In this document: positions 6,732 through 16,154 of the stretch, in pieces
How the letters are laid out: each line of letters opens with the position of its first letter
Position numbering within the stretch: the stretch's first letter is position 1
Assembly: GCA_031270945.1 (NCBI GenBank)
Contig: JAISWZ010000377.1
Location: 1 to 41,416, forward strand
From: Clostridiales bacterium
Lineage (GTDB): Bacteria; Bacillota; Clostridia; Lachnospirales; WQUN01
DNA length: 41,416 nt
Reading direction: 5' to 3'
Made by a program: the position numbers and the translations under genes
Notes under the pieces: generated by a model
Told to the model about the DNA's origin: nothing
What the model saw: the letters and a program-made list of their open reading frames with translations, nothing else
The model's database searches: none

Positions 6732-8431
6732 TCGATGAAGCCGCCTTTCGTCGGAGAAGCGGCAAGCTGTGAATATATCTTCAAAATGCCCGTTAGCTCT
6801 TTCTTGGGCTGCGAACCCATAGCGCTCCTGCGAGCCTCAAGCGCTTTTGCAACCAAAGCCTTGGCCATGGGCTTGCCGTTTATTCCTGTGATGTTTATCG
6901 CTCTCTTTGGAATGTCTATGGTTATAAGATCGTTTTCTTCCACAAGGGCTATAGGGCCGCCGCTAGCGGCTTCGGGCGAAACATGTCCAACCACCGGCCC
7001 CCTGGTCGCGCCTGAAAACCTGCCGTCAGCGATCAAAGCGACGCTTTCGGACAGCTCCGGGTTTGAAGCCAGGGCTTCTGTGGTGTAGAAAAGCTCAGGC
7101 ATGCCTGTGCCTCTTGGCCCTTCGTTTCTTATCACTATCACGTCTCCGGGCTTTATCAGCCCCTCGATCACCGCTTTGTACGCGCCTTCCTCGTTCTCGA
7201 AGGGAACAGCCCTTCCTGTAAACACTGTAAGGCTGCTAGCTGAAGGCTTCGCTATAGCCCCTTGCGGCGCCAAGTTTCCCTTCAAGCAAGCGATGCCTCC
7301 CTGCTTGGCAAGGCTTGAGCCTATGCTTCGTATGACGTCTTCCTTCTCAACGCCATGCAAGGCTAGCCAGCTATTGCTCTTTCCCTGCGTCCTCTTCCAC
7401 TCGGCCAGGTTCTCGCCTAGCGTCTTTCCTGTAGCTGTAAGCGCCTCCATGTGAAGATGCGCCTTTATCTCATCCATTATGGCCAGAGTCCCTCCGGCTT
7501 GCCAGAAGTACTCCGCGCTGTGCTCCCCTCCCGGCCTGATGTTAGCCAAAGTCGGGATGTTTCTTTGAAGCTTGTCAAACATTTCAGGCGTAATGGCTAT
7601 CCCCAGCTGGTGAGCTATCGCCGGGATGTGCAGGAGGGCGTTTGTCGAGCCCCCTATCGCGCCGTGTACAGCTATAGCGTTTTCAAAAGCTTTCTGTGTC
7701 AATATGTCCTTGGGCCTTATGTCCAAGCTTATAAGTTCCATCAGGGCCTCGCCTGAGCGCTTTGCGATTTTTTTCGCCTTCTTGCCAAACGGCGCCAAAG
7801 CTGAGCCTGGCAGGGCTATTCCCAACGCTTCCGCCATTATCTGCATGGTTGAAGCGGTGCCCATGAACTGGCAGCATCCGCATCCCGGACAGGCGGTTTC
7901 CTGAATGGCCATGAACTCTTCCTGGGTTATCTCTCCTCGCAGGAGCTTTGAGTGGCAAGTGGCCACCTGCTCCAAGGTCAGCCCGTTAGGGCCTGTTGGC
8001 ATCACGCCTCCTGGAACCAGCACGGACGGAATGTTCAGCCTTGCTATGCTCATCAGATGGGCGGGCACCGCCTTGTCGCAGGATGAAATGAACAGCGCTC
8101 CGTCAAAGGGGGCAGCCTTGGCTTGAATCTCTATCATGGCGGCCATGATGTCTCGGCTCACTAGGGAGTAGTTCATTCCGTCGTGGCCTTGTGCTATTCC
8201 GTCGCATATGTCTGTCACTGTGTACTCGGCTGGCTTTCCGCCCGCTTTCAAGATCCCCTTCGCCGCCTTCTTGGCAAGCTTATCCAAGCCGGCGCTTCCG
8301 GGATGGCTCTGGCCTTTGGTTGACTGGATCATCACTTGCGGCTTGTCCAGATCCTCTTTGCTCCAGCCCATTCCCATCTTGAGGGCATCCATTTCTATTG
8401 CCGCGCTTCTCATTTCTTGGCTCTTCAACAT
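6728..8431 (-). CDS. ilvD: Dihydroxy-acid dehydratase (IlvD/Edd family, variant)
   Basis: A 567-residue member of the IlvD/Edd Fe-S dehydratases. Classical IlvD makes 2-keto acids from 2,3-dihydroxy acids in valine and isoleucine synthesis. Visible motifs are TDICDGIAQGHDGMNYSL (about 73-90), SSCDKAVPAH (116-125) and CPGCGCCQFMGTASTM (181-196). The usual first cluster cysteine (PCN) is not found; the corresponding region reads STKGQSHPGSAGL. The extra Cys in TDICDG is a different possible ligand. The protein therefore belongs to a divergent subgroup and its substrate may differ. The start at 8431 is supported by AGGAG 9 bp upstream. It lies 24 bp after spoVG and overlaps rsmI. No other branched-chain gene is near. 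Confidence 0.85.
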   Translation of the reverse strand: MLKSQEMRSAAIEMDALKMGMGWSKEDLDKPQVMIQSTKGQSHPGSAGLDKLAKKAAKGILKAGGKPAEYTVTDICDGIAQGHDGMNYSLVSRDIMAAMIEIQAKAAPFDGALFISSCDKAVPAHLMSIARLNIPSVLVPGGVMPTGPNGLTLEQVATCHSKLLRGEITQEEFMAIQETACPGCGCCQFMGTASTMQIMAEALGIALPGSALAPFGKKAKKIAKRSGEALMELISLDIRPKDILTQKAFENAIAVHGAIGGSTNALLHIPAIAHQLGIAITPEMFDKLQRNIPTLANIRPGGEHSAEYFWQAGGTLAIMDEIKAHLHMEALTATGKTLGENLAEWKRTQGKSNSWLALHGVEKEDVIRSIGSSLAKQGGIACLKGNLAPQGAIAKPSASSLTVFTGRAVPFENEEGAYKAVIEGLIKPGDVIVIRNEGPRGTGMPELFYTTEALASNPELSESVALIADGRFSGATRGPVVGHVSPEAASGGPIALVEENDLITIDIPKRAINITGINGKPMAKALVAKALEARRSAMGSQPKKELTGILKIYSQLAASPTKGGFIE

Positions 8432-8455
8432 CAGACTCCACTCCTACGCGCAATG

Positions 8456-8728
8456 CTAGATCGCCGGCTTGCAGCCTTGTGCTATGCTGTATTTCTCAAG
8501 CACCGCCGCCTCTATCCTCTGCCTGACGTCTTGGCTTATGGGGTGCGCAATGTCCCTGAACTCGCCGTCATTCGTCTTGCGGCTGGGCATTGCGACGAAC
8601 AAGCCAGCTTCGCTTTCTATCACCTTGATGTCGTGCACCACGAACTCCCCGTCAAAGGTAATCGAAACAACAGCTTTCATCTTCCCTTTGGGATTGACTT
8701 TCCGAAGCCTTATATCTGTTATATCCAC
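8456..8728 (-). CDS. spoVG: Septation/sporulation regulator SpoVG
   Basis: SpoVG is a small nucleic-acid-binding regulator that affects asymmetric septation, sporulation and other genes in Firmicutes. The frame is open from a TTG at 8803, but the GTG at 8728 is preferred. AAGGGGG lies 8 bp upstream of it, and the product then begins [12 protein letters not shown], matching the canonical MEVTDVRLRRVN opening. The core [22 protein letters not shown] and [14 protein letters not shown] are strongly conserved family signatures. Length from this start is 90 residues, close to the usual 85-97. It is the first gene of an operon with ilvD and rsmI. Confidence 0.95.
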   Translation of the reverse strand: MDITDIRLRKVNPKGKMKAVVSITFDGEFVVHDIKVIESEAGLFVAMPSRKTNDGEFRDIAHPISQDVRQRIEAAVLEKYSIAQGCKPAI

Positions 8729-8858
8729 CGTGATATCCCCCTTGGTTCCCTGCGCTTCTCTTGTGTCTTGCTGGAGGATGGCCTCCATGCTCTCTGATGT
8801 CAAAAGCGGTTCTCCGCTTGGCAGGCCTGATTTTCTGGGCTCAAACGCCCTGTGCTAG

Positions 8859-8888
8859 ATTCTTGTATTTTGTGCCTCTAATTGTCAA
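8859..8888 (-). promoter_or_regulatory. Candidate promoter of the spoVG-ilvD-rsmI operon
   Basis: A consensus TTGACA (8883-8888, minus strand) is followed 18 bp later by AAGAAT (8859-8864), a weak -10. It stands about 130 bp before the spoVG GTG. The -35 is convincing; the -10 is not, and sporulation-type control cannot be judged. Confidence 0.4.
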
Positions 8889-10213
8889 TCGCCCCTAGCG
8901 AATCGCAAGCCTGTCCTCTTTTGAACATCGGCGTTTGCAGCCTCTCGCGATATGCCAAGAGCCTGTCTGTTATGCTAGCGGATCCAAAAGCGGCTCTTTC
9001 GCGCGCCAGGCCGGCGGCGCCGTTTGCCTGAGGCGCTCACGCTTTTTTTAACAGCGCCTTGCTATGCCGCGAGCGTCGCCCGAAATAAATTCAGATCCGC
9101 TCGAAGCGTTTGATGCATGCCCGCGCAAGACGCAGCCCCGCGAGCAATCCTGGCGCAGAGCATTGCGCCTAATGCCGCTAGGCTTTAGGCTGCTTCTTTG
9201 CTGCCTTTGCCAGCTGGGGCTGGCCAAAGGCGTTCATATAATAGCAATGCGCTAGGCGCATTGATTCGTGTCGAGCTAAGCTCCAGAGATTGCGTCGCGA
9301 TCCAAAGCCGCGTCTTAGTGCATATCCCAAAATTCCATAGAAGGCGCAGCGAAAGTCATCGCGATGCTTCTACGCGTGACTTTCGCAAGCCATAAAATTA
9401 ATTTTGGGATATGCTCTTAGGGCATAACCCGCTTGGGATATGCCTTTGAGCGCTATTCTGATTATACATCAAATTTCCTAAAATGTAAACTTGCTTTGAC
9501 TTATTTAGCAATTTGATGTCGCTAAATGGCCGTTGGCCATATCATGAGGGCTGGGCGCTATCCCGACTTGCTTGAAAAAGCGTCGCAAGTTTGCATGCGC
9601 AAGCCCCTGAAACATTGGGCGCTGCGCCACTTTATGCGCTTGGGAATGCCACAAGCTTCACTCTTTAAAGTATTTGGGCTACCAGTTTCCAAGAGCCTAA
9701 GCTCCCAGAGAATGCCTCGCCAGCGCCGGCCAACGACCAGCGCCAAGGCGCTCATTTCTCTAAGACTATCATAAAGGAGATCCGCCTGTTTCAGCAAGGG
9801 GAGTAGGCAAGGCAATTTGGCATATCAAAAAGGGGAAAAAGCCAGAAAGCAGGAGATTTCAAGGGTTTCTTGGAGGTTACGCGCTATGTGGAATCAGATG
9901 GAAATAGAAAAATAGAAGCAGCAAGACGCTGGATTCGCCGAAATGACGGGTGGATTTGAGCGCCAAGCTCTCAGCGCCCCCTGGCTGGCGCTGGGCAAAT
10001 GGCGGTTTGGGTGGAGGAAGGGCAGCTGATTTGGGGGTAGAACGCTAGGCGAAGAGTGGGTTATTTCGGGACTGGATGTTTGGTCGAATATGCCGGATTG
10101 GGCTTGCGGCGAATGAGCGCTTGAATGTCTGCATTGTCTACTTTGAAGCCGGGCCCGTCGCTCTTTTACATCAAAGCGAAAAGATCAAAGGCGGCAGACC
10201 TAAGGCAAAACCA
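8889..10213. other. Gene-poor stretch
   Basis: No reading frame here shows protein-family features. It holds a small AATGCGC-TA-GGCGCATT hairpin near 9244, a palindromic element (9318-9416) and a TTGGGATATGCC fragment near 9434 that resembles that element's end. Confidence 0.5.
9318..9416. mobile_element. Palindromic MITE-like element, variant subfamily
   Basis: 99 bp, with ends GTGCATATCCC and GGGATATGCTC, flanked by CTTAG/TTAG on both sides (TTA at 9315-9317 and 9417-9419). The inner arms GCGAAAGTC and GACTTTCGC pair. This interior matches the copy at 1506-1977 and differs from the CCGGAAAAATCC copies. Confidence 0.9.
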
Positions 10214-10248
10214 AAAAACCCAAGCGGGCTTTGCCCGCTTGGGTTTTT
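10214..10248. terminator. Bidirectional terminator after glgCD
   Basis: AAAAACCCAAGCGGGC, a TTT loop and GCCCGCTTGGGTTTTT form a perfect 16-bp stem with A/T runs on both outer sides. It works in either direction. On the minus strand it follows the glgD stop by about 125 bp. The DNA between (10250-10371) is a low-complexity TTTTGGATCTTTGGG-type stretch. Confidence 0.85.
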
Positions 10249-10371
10249 GGTCTTGGATCCTTGGGTTTTGAGGTTTTGGATCTTTGGGTTTTGAGGTTGG
10301 AACGCTTGGCCTTTTCAAAAGCCTTTGATCCTTGGCTTTTAAAGGTAAAAAGCTTGGCCCTTTCAAAAGCC

Positions 10372-11481
10372 CTAGATCACTTGCCCTTTCGCGATGATCA
10401 TGGGGTCTCCCGGCTTGCCAATGATCTGCTTGCCGTCCGAGAGCACAACTTCTTTGTCCAGAATGGCGTTTTCGATGTAGCAGTTATTGCCGATGTAGCA
10501 GGATTCCATGACGATGGAGTGCTTGATAGCGGATCCTTCGCCTGTGAAAACTTTGCGGAAAAGCACGGAGTGCTCGATGTAGCCGTTTATGATGGAGCCG
10601 CTTCCGATCAGGGCGTCTTTCGCCTGGGCGCCGGCGTTGTACTTTCCGGGCGGCTCGTCCTTGGGCTTGGTCTCAATGTAAGGAGCGTCTTTTGTGAAGA
10701 TGTCCCTCACGTCCTTCCTGAGAAAGTCCATGTTGCAGTCATAGTAGCTCTTGACCCCGTTGAGAGTCTTCCAGTAGCCGTCAAAATGGCAGCCATAGAG
10801 CTTGAGCTTCTTGCGGTAGCGAACCAGGATGTCTCGGACGAAGTCATAGCGATCTTCTGCCTGGGTTGCGTCCAGGAGCTTTATGAGAAGCGTTCTCTGG
10901 ATCACGTAGATGCCCATGGAGATGAGGTTCGACTGTGGCTCCAGCGGCTTCTCTTCTATATTCAAGACCCTGCCTTCATTGTCAACTTCCAGCACTCCGT
11001 AGGAGCGGAGATCCTCGTCCTGGGGCGCTTCGCGGTAGACAATTGTGATGTCCGCCTCTTTGCTTACATGGAAGTTGATGATGTCATTGTAGTCCATCTT
11101 GTAGACCGCGTTTCCTGAAACCAGGACTACATAGGCCTCGTTGCTTCTTTTCAGGTATGTGATGTTCTGGTAGATGGAGTCTGCTGTTCCCCTGAACCAG
11201 AAGGAGTTCTTGCTTGTCAGGTATGGGGAGAATATGAAGAGCCCTCCCTGCTTGCGTCCAAGGTCCCACCACTTGGCGCTGGAAAGGTGATCGTGAAGCG
11301 ACCTGGAATTGTATTGCGTGAGCACGGCCACTTTTCCAATGCCTGAATTGGACATGTTGCTCAGAGGAAAATCCAGGCAGCGGTAGCAGCTGCCTATGGG
11401 CATCGCCGCGGCGGCGCGGAGGTCAGTCAGCTGGCCCAGGTTCTCATTGCCTCCAGCAAGGATTATGCCTAACGCCTTCAC
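10372..11481 (-). CDS. glgD: ADP-glucose pyrophosphorylase, GlgD subunit
   Basis: 369 residues, the usual GlgD length. It forms a hetero-oligomer with GlgC, the enzyme that makes ADP-glucose from glucose-1-phosphate and ATP for glycogen synthesis. It opens [29 protein letters not shown], a degenerate nucleotide-binding loop lacking the GxGxRL of GlgC. Where GlgC has [11 protein letters not shown] this protein has [11 protein letters not shown], so the catalytic Asp is replaced by Asn. This is typical of GlgD and suggests a regulatory or supporting subunit. The C-terminal third is a left-handed beta-helix. The start overlaps the glgC stop by 4 bp, implying coupled translation. Confidence 0.95.
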   Translation of the reverse strand: MKALGIILAGGNENLGQLTDLRAAAAMPIGSCYRCLDFPLSNMSNSGIGKVAVLTQYNSRSLHDHLSSAKWWDLGRKQGGLFIFSPYLTSKNSFWFRGTADSIYQNITYLKRSNEAYVVLVSGNAVYKMDYNDIINFHVSKEADITIVYREAPQDEDLRSYGVLEVDNEGRVLNIEEKPLEPQSNLISMGIYVIQRTLLIKLLDATQAEDRYDFVRDILVRYRKKLKLYGCHFDGYWKTLNGVKSYYDCNMDFLRKDVRDIFTKDAPYIETKPKDEPPGKYNAGAQAKDALIGSGSIINGYIEHSVLFRKVFTGEGSAIKHSIVMESCYIGNNCYIENAILDKEVVLSDGKQIIGKPGDPMIIAKGQVI

Positions 11482-12758
11482 ACGATCACTTCCTTTTCGT
11501 TTATGATGCTGCTGCCGCTGGGCAGGTTGTTGTTGGGGTACTCTTCAGGAGTCGAAATGCCGTAGATGACGCAGTTCTTGCCTATTGAAACGTTGTCGGG
11601 GATGACGGACCGCTCCCCTATTACGGTTATTCCGGTGTCGTACACGCTAGGCTTTTGCTCGTTTGGAACGTTCTCGCCGCAGCCTATCACGACCTGGGAT
11701 CCTATCCTGGCATTTTCGTCAATGATTCCGCGCTCGATGACGCTGTTGTTTCCGACTGAGCATCCTCCCATGATGATGGAGTCGCGGATTACAGCGCCCT
11801 CGGCAACATAAACGCCAGGGCCCAAGACTGAGTTGTAGACAGACCCGTAAACCTCGCAGCCCTCAGAGAGCAGGCTGGCGTTGACGTTGGCGTTAGGGCC
11901 GGTGTACTGGGGAGGCTGGTGATCGGCGTCAGTGTAGATTTTCCAAAAATCGTCATAAAGGTTGAACTGCGGGAGAGGCCAAGTGAGATCCATGTTAGCC
12001 ACCCAGTAGCTCTCCACTGTTCCGACGTCTTTCCAGTAGTCCTTGAACCTGTAGGCAAATAAGGTCTGCCCTTCTCCAAGCATCCTTGGGATTATATGCT
12101 TGCCAAAGTCGCTGTCCGGGTTTTCCTTGTTGTCAGCGATTAAGGCTTCCCTGAGCTTTTTCCAGGTAAAGATGTAAATGCCCATGCTGGCCAGGTTTGA
12201 CTTCGGGTTCTTGGGCTTCTCCTCGAACTCGTAAACGCTGTCATTCTCCCTGGTGTTCATGATTCCGAACCTGCTTGCCTCGTCGTAAGGAACCTCGCGG
12301 ACGGCTATTGTCGCATCGCAGTGCTCCTTTTTGTGAAAGTCCAACATCTGGGAATAGTCCATCTTATAGATGTGGTCCCCAGAGAGTATCAATACGTATT
12401 CCGGGTTGTGGTTGTCAATGTAGTCAATGTTCTGGTAGATGGCGTTGGCGGTTCCTGAGTACCATTCGCCTTGCTCGCCTTTTACGTGCGGCGCCAGAAT
12501 TGTGACCCCGCCGCTTCTGCGGTCGAGATCCCAGGGAATGCCTATGCCGATGTGCGAGTTAAGCAGAAGCGGCTCGTACTGGGTCAGCACTCCAACAGTG
12601 TCAACTCCCGAGTTTATGCAGTTGCTCATTGGGAAGTCTATGATCCTGTACTTCCCGCCAAAGGCTACTGCCGGCTTCGCTTTCGTGGTTGTCAGGACGC
12701 CTAGTCTGCTGCCCTGCCCTCCGGCAAGGAGCATGGCGATCATTTCTTTCTTTTTCAT
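11478..12758 (-). CDS. glgC: Glucose-1-phosphate adenylyltransferase (ADP-glucose pyrophosphorylase)
   Basis: 426 residues from the ATG at 12758, chosen because AAGGAGG lies 5 bp upstream; the frame is open further, to 12980, but that extension runs through tandem repeats and looks non-coding. It catalyses ATP + glucose-1-phosphate to ADP-glucose + PPi, the committed step of bacterial glycogen synthesis. Visible motifs: [11 protein letters not shown] (nucleotide loop), [26 protein letters not shown] with the catalytic Asp, [19 protein letters not shown] (sugar-phosphate binding) and [10 protein letters not shown] left-handed beta-helix (hexapeptide repeats) occupies the C-terminus. It is co-transcribed with glgD. 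Confidence 0.97.
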   Translation of the reverse strand: MKKKEMIAMLLAGGQGSRLGVLTTTKAKPAVAFGGKYRIIDFPMSNCINSGVDTVGVLTQYEPLLLNSHIGIGIPWDLDRRSGGVTILAPHVKGEQGEWYSGTANAIYQNIDYIDNHNPEYVLILSGDHIYKMDYSQMLDFHKKEHCDATIAVREVPYDEASRFGIMNTRENDSVYEFEEKPKNPKSNLASMGIYIFTWKKLREALIADNKENPDSDFGKHIIPRMLGEGQTLFAYRFKDYWKDVGTVESYWVANMDLTWPLPQFNLYDDFWKIYTDADHQPPQYTGPNANVNASLLSEGCEVYGSVYNSVLGPGVYVAEGAVIRDSIIMGGCSVGNNSVIERGIIDENARIGSQVVIGCGENVPNEQKPSVYDTGITVIGERSVIPDNVSIGKNCVIYGISTPEEYPNNNLPSGSSIINEKEVIV

Positions 12759-12883
12759 GCTAGCCTCCTTAAGCGGGATGTCCCGCGATAAAACAAGCGG
12801 CGGCTTGACCAGACGGATTGCTGTAGGGCATGCCAAAATGTTAGAAAAGTCCGAAAGTTTGCACGCCTTGCTCGTGCTTGCTC

Positions 12884-12966
12884 GTTGAGCCCGAGACAAG
12901 CATAGTTGAGCGCGAGACAAGCATAGTTGAGCGTGAGGCAAGCATATTTGAGCCCTAGGCAAACTT
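12884..12966. repeat. Four 21-bp tandem repeats in the glgC leader
   Basis: Units GTTGAGCCCGAGACAAGCAT (plus A) start at 12884, 12905, 12926 and, more degenerate, 12947. They lie about 125-210 bp upstream of the glgC start, so they may be transcribed in its leader. A regulatory role is speculative. Confidence 0.75.
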
Positions 12967-12969
12967 GAA

Positions 12970-12992
12970 GCATATTCCAAAATTTATTTAAG
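12970..12992. mobile_element. Solo end of the palindromic element
   Basis: GCATATTCCAAAATTTATTT resembles one end of the palindromic family, and no partner end lies nearby. It is probably a remnant. Between here and 13567 there is no gene I can support. Confidence 0.4.
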
Positions 12993-13567
12993 GGGGCTTA
13001 GCAAAAGCTTCGCTGTCACCTTTTTGGTTTTTGAAATACACTTGCGCAACGGCACAATTCTTACACATTTTGGCTTTTTGAGAAGTGCTCTAAACCGTCC
13101 AGAAAAGCTCAGGCCCTCATCTTATTTGTTTTATTTTATCACATGTTTGAGCGGTAACCAATAGTAGTTAAGAAAAAAACAAGCTCTATTATTCGCGCTA
13201 AGCTATCCTCCTTAAGAGACCCTTATGCTCAACTTGTTGTTTAGTTGCAAAAAACAACGATTGGAAGTCGAATGTAGTGAAATTTAAAGAAATTTAGTCA
13301 TAATAACGCTGCAAATTTAGTATTAACTTTAAGTTTGAATTGGTCCATATCCACGAAGCCAGTGCTTGCTGCGCTTTTTTCCAATCTGCGCAACGCCATT
13401 GAATCGCGCGAAAAGCCTGGATTGCTGGCTTTCTGGCCCCAACGCGCAGACGCCTTTAAAGCCGCGCCAAACGCATGACGCGCCAAAGTGCCTTGCGAGT
13501 GAAAAGCATAGTACTTTTTAATAGCTCTTGGCTAGGCCCGTCCTTTGCGTGGGGATCGCGCTGTTAA

Positions 13568-13668
13568 GTGCATATCCCAAAATTCCGAAATGGCGCCGAA
13601 AAAAATCCTGGCGAATGCTTTAACGCCGGATTTTTTCGGCGCCTCGGATATAATTTTGGGATATGCTC
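13568..13668. mobile_element. Palindromic MITE-like element, full copy
   Basis: 101 bp, with ends GTGCATATCCC and GGGATATGCTC and TAA on both sides (13565-13567, 13669-13671). The arms GGCGCCGAAAAAAATCC and GGATTTTTTCGGCGCC pair fully. Orientation is opposite to the 4090 copy. Confidence 0.9.
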
Positions 13669-13671
13669 TAA

Positions 13672-14671
13672 ATCAATGGGCTTTTTGGCCGAAATAATGA
13701 TCTAAAGCTCCTTATTAGCTTTTAGTCGTTGGCAGATATTTATACAAGCTAAAACCGCTTTGGCAAAAAGAAAGCAGGATAATGAAAGGGCTGGCGGGGG
13801 CTGAGAAAGTCAGGCTTGCTGGGGGTTTGTGGGAATATCGTAGAAGGGTTGATTTTAGGGGGGATGGTGGGGCTGGCGAGGCGGGACGGCAAGGCAGGAA
13901 GGTGGGAAGGCGGACAGGGAGCGCAAGGCAGGAAGGCGGATGGAAGTGCATCATGGAGCCAGTGAAATCTGGGCGCTCTTTGAGTGTCGAATTATTGATA
14001 TATCTTGAAAATATCTCATGGCTGAAACATCGGTTGCTAGAACGTTACGCGTCAACTGTCAGCGCCAAAACCAGTATGCAATAGAATGTTAAGCTTTCTG
14101 ACATTAACCACAGGCTCTTCCTGTGTGGTAAGTCATTTTTGGCAATACAGTCATCATCCCTTTGCCGCCTACAAGACGGCAGCCATTGATAAATAATGAA
14201 ATGGCGCAAACAAAGGATAATTTGACTTTGCCTCCGCAGTCACCCAAAGCAAAACCCCGCAAACCCAACCCAAACCAGCAAAGACCGATCTTGTGAAACG
14301 CAAAATATCGGTAGAAATCAAAGGGAGCAAGAGCAAGTCCTAAAAACCGCCGTCTTTTCACGAAAGAGCCCTACAAATGGCGCAATCATGGGATTTCACA
14401 ATATCGATTGTGGAAAGTCAAAATGTGTGAAATGAAGAAAACGGAATCGAATTGGAAAATCCTATTTATGTATTTATCCGGAAAACCTTGAGAAACACTG
14501 GATTTCTGCGCTTATGGGCATGACCGCAAGTGGATGGAAATGCGCAACTGGATACTGCAAATGGCTGACTTTTGACTAAAATAGGAGAGCGCAGTTCAGA
14601 TGCGTGATTTTATTACAAAAATGGCGGAATCAAAGCGTTTCTAGGCTGGGGAACAGCAAAAACAAGAGGGC
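13672..14671. other. Gene-poor stretch
   Basis: No frame shows family features. A G-rich, purine-biased segment lies at 13780-13940 and a small ACCACAGG/CCTGTG hairpin near 14108-14130. An 85-residue minus-strand frame at 14104-14361 begins KRRRFLG but has no convincing ribosome binding site or homology that I recognise. Confidence 0.4.
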
Positions 14672-14764
14672 GGCAGAAATATATTTTCGGCAAAAAACAA
14701 CCCTGTGGATAACCCGAAGCAATTTTCATTTTCTCCTGCGAGCGGGGCAATGGGTTAAACAGAA

Positions 14765-14788
14765 AGGCCGGAGCATGCGCTCCGGCCT
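14765..14788 (-). terminator. Terminator hairpin, duplicated copy
   Basis: AGGCCGGAGC-ATGC-GCTCCGGCCT, a 10-bp perfect stem. On the minus strand it is followed by TTCTGTTT. It is the duplicate of the hairpin at 15099-15122. Confidence 0.6.
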
Positions 14789-14851
14789 CTCTTCGCGATG
14801 TGTTCGGCGCTTGGCGTTTGAAGAAATCACGCGTAGCGTTTCGCTTCACTC

Positions 14852-14953
14852 TTACGTCCCGACTATCGCCGCATTAAACCCAGCAGCCCCATCCAAGCTT
14901 GGCCCTCCGCCTTGCATGATCTTTGAGAGAAGCTTTGTCTTTGAATTGTTTAT
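14852..14953 (-). pseudogene. Duplicated C-terminal fragment of the SLH surface protein
   Basis: The minus-strand frame ends INNSKTKLLSKI...GAAGFNAAIVGT, closely matching the real C-terminus INNSKTKLLAKL...GATGFIAAIVGK at 15253. Only about 33 residues are duplicated, upstream of an in-frame stop, so this is a non-functional gene end left by the tandem duplication. Confidence 0.8.
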
Positions 14954-15098
14954 CTGGCACAGCGATCTTTTCGAGAAGCTTTGTCTTTGATAGCTTATCG
15001 GGGAGGGCAGAAATATATTTTCGGCAAAAAACAACCCTGTGGATAACCCGAAGCAATTTTCATTTTCTCCTGCGAGCGGGGCAATGGGTTAAGCAGAA

Positions 15099-15122
15099 AG
15101 GCCGGAGCATGCGCTTCGGCCT
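15099..15122 (-). terminator. Terminator hairpin after the SLH gene
   Basis: AGGCCGGAGC and GCTTCGGCCT pair with one mismatch around ATGC. On the minus strand it is followed by TTCTGCTT. It lies about 130 bp after the stop codon at 15253, so it plausibly ends the surface-protein transcript. Confidence 0.6.
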
Positions 15123-15252
15123 CTCTGTTGGTGCTGCATTCGGTTAAAGTGCCAGGAGCGAGTCGCTTAGCGCATCAAGACGCTCTTCATCCGCCAGGAT
15201 CCAGCAGACGCATGGCGCTTTAAGAAATCACGCTCAGCGTTTCGCCGAGCTA

Positions 15253-16054
15253 CTACTTCCCGACTATCGCCGCGATAAACCCAGTAGCTCCTTCGAAGCT
15301 TACCGCTCCGTCTTGCACGAGCTTTGCGAGAAGCTTTGTCTTTGAGTTGTTTATCGGGGAAAGCAGGGCGCGAACCATTGCCAGCACTGCATTGCTTCTT
15401 AAAACTTCATCCTCTTGGGTTTCGTTTTGGCCAAGGATGCCTACGGACTTGGCCTTGCTAACTGATTCCTCAAAGCGGAAGTCGCCGCTCTTCTCGTAGT
15501 ACTGAAGAACACGGAGCATGAAAGCTGCAAACTCGCGCTTTGTCACCAGCTTGTTTGGCGCGAAAAGGGAATGCGTGTCGTTTACACCTACGGTCAAGCC
15601 GATCTCGTAAGCGAAGGAAGCGTACTTCGCGCCCCAGTCGGGGACGTCTTCGAAAACATGCGTTTCCTTGGTGCCAAGCGCATCCTTTTCAAGACCCAGA
15701 AGCCTTATCAGCAGAACCAGGGATTCCATGCGGGTCAGGTCGTTGTCCAGATCGAAGATCGGAGATCCGGAAGCGTCTGTTCCTGTTCCAACAAAAAGCC
15801 CGACGTTGTAAAGCTCTTCTGCATAGATAACCGGAGGCTTCTCAACTGACACAACGCTTGGGCTTGGAATGGTCTCTGAATTTAAAACTGGCGCTGGCGT
15901 TGCGGCGGCTTTCGGTGTGGGGGTAGGATAGTAATAGCTTGGAGGCGGCACTATCACAGGCGCTGATTCGATCAGGCGCCAACGCGCGTAAAGAACGATG
16001 CTTGACTCTGGGGTGAAACTATCTCCTCCAAATCCAACAAACGAATCCGAATAG
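15253..16054 (-). pseudogene. 3' fragment of the split GH59 surface protein: last InlB repeat half and SLH domains
   Basis: This is the third piece of the large gene broken by palindromic elements. The genuine frame begins right after the element at 16055-16154 with YSDSFVGFGGDSFTPESS...LYARW. That completes the InlB-type B repeat whose first half (GYTFEGWHT) lies on the other side of the element. A Pro/Thr/Ala-rich linker (YYYPTPTPKAAATPAP) and three SLH domains follow: one around LYNVGLFVGTG...LVLLIRLLG, a second around FEDVPDWGAKYASFAYEIGL, and a degenerate third. SLH domains anchor proteins to pyruvylated cell-wall polymer. The upstream part of the open frame (to 16263) is out of frame with the original gene. 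No ribosome binding site serves this piece, so it is probably untranslated. Confidence 0.9.
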
Positions 16055-16154
16055 GTGCATATCCCAAAATTATATCCGAGGCAGCGGAAAAATCCGGCGT
16101 TGAAGCGTTCGCCAGGATTTTTCCGCTGCCATTTCGGAATTTTGGGATATGCAC
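16055..16154. mobile_element. Palindromic MITE-like element inserted in the surface-protein gene, copy 2 of 2
   Basis: 100 bp, with perfect ends GTGCATATCCC and GGGATATGCAC and TAG on both sides (16052-16054, 16155-16157). The arms GGCAGCGGAAAAATCC and GGATTTTTCCGCTGCC pair fully. Insertion adds 103 bp, shifts the frame by one and interrupts the fourth InlB-type repeat between GWHT and YSDSF. Confidence 0.95.

Larger units (their letters stand above)
14672..15360. repeat. Tandem duplication of the SLH gene tail and its terminator
   Basis: Two units with matching ends begin at about 14672 and 15006 (334 bp apart). Each holds the sequence around GTGGATAACCCGAAGC, a GC-rich terminator hairpin and a copy of the 3' end of the SLH surface-protein gene. 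The second unit contains about 67 extra bases (within 15140-15225) and the live gene end; the first is an orphaned copy. Confidence 0.85.

Noticed and set aside
8729-8803. N-terminal extension of SpoVG from a TTG
   Set aside because: The internal GTG at 8728 has a better ribosome binding site and gives the canonical SpoVG N-terminus.
9064-9815. Several frames of 63-85 residues
   Set aside because: No start signals and no family motifs; one crosses a palindromic element.
12759-12980. N-terminal extension of GlgC
   Set aside because: It translates the 21-bp tandem repeats and lies upstream of a strong ribosome binding site for the ATG at 12758.
14104-14361. 85-residue hydrophobic minus-strand frame starting KRRRFLG
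   Set aside because: It begins with GTG, has no clear ribosome binding site, and no family is recognised; possible but unsupported.
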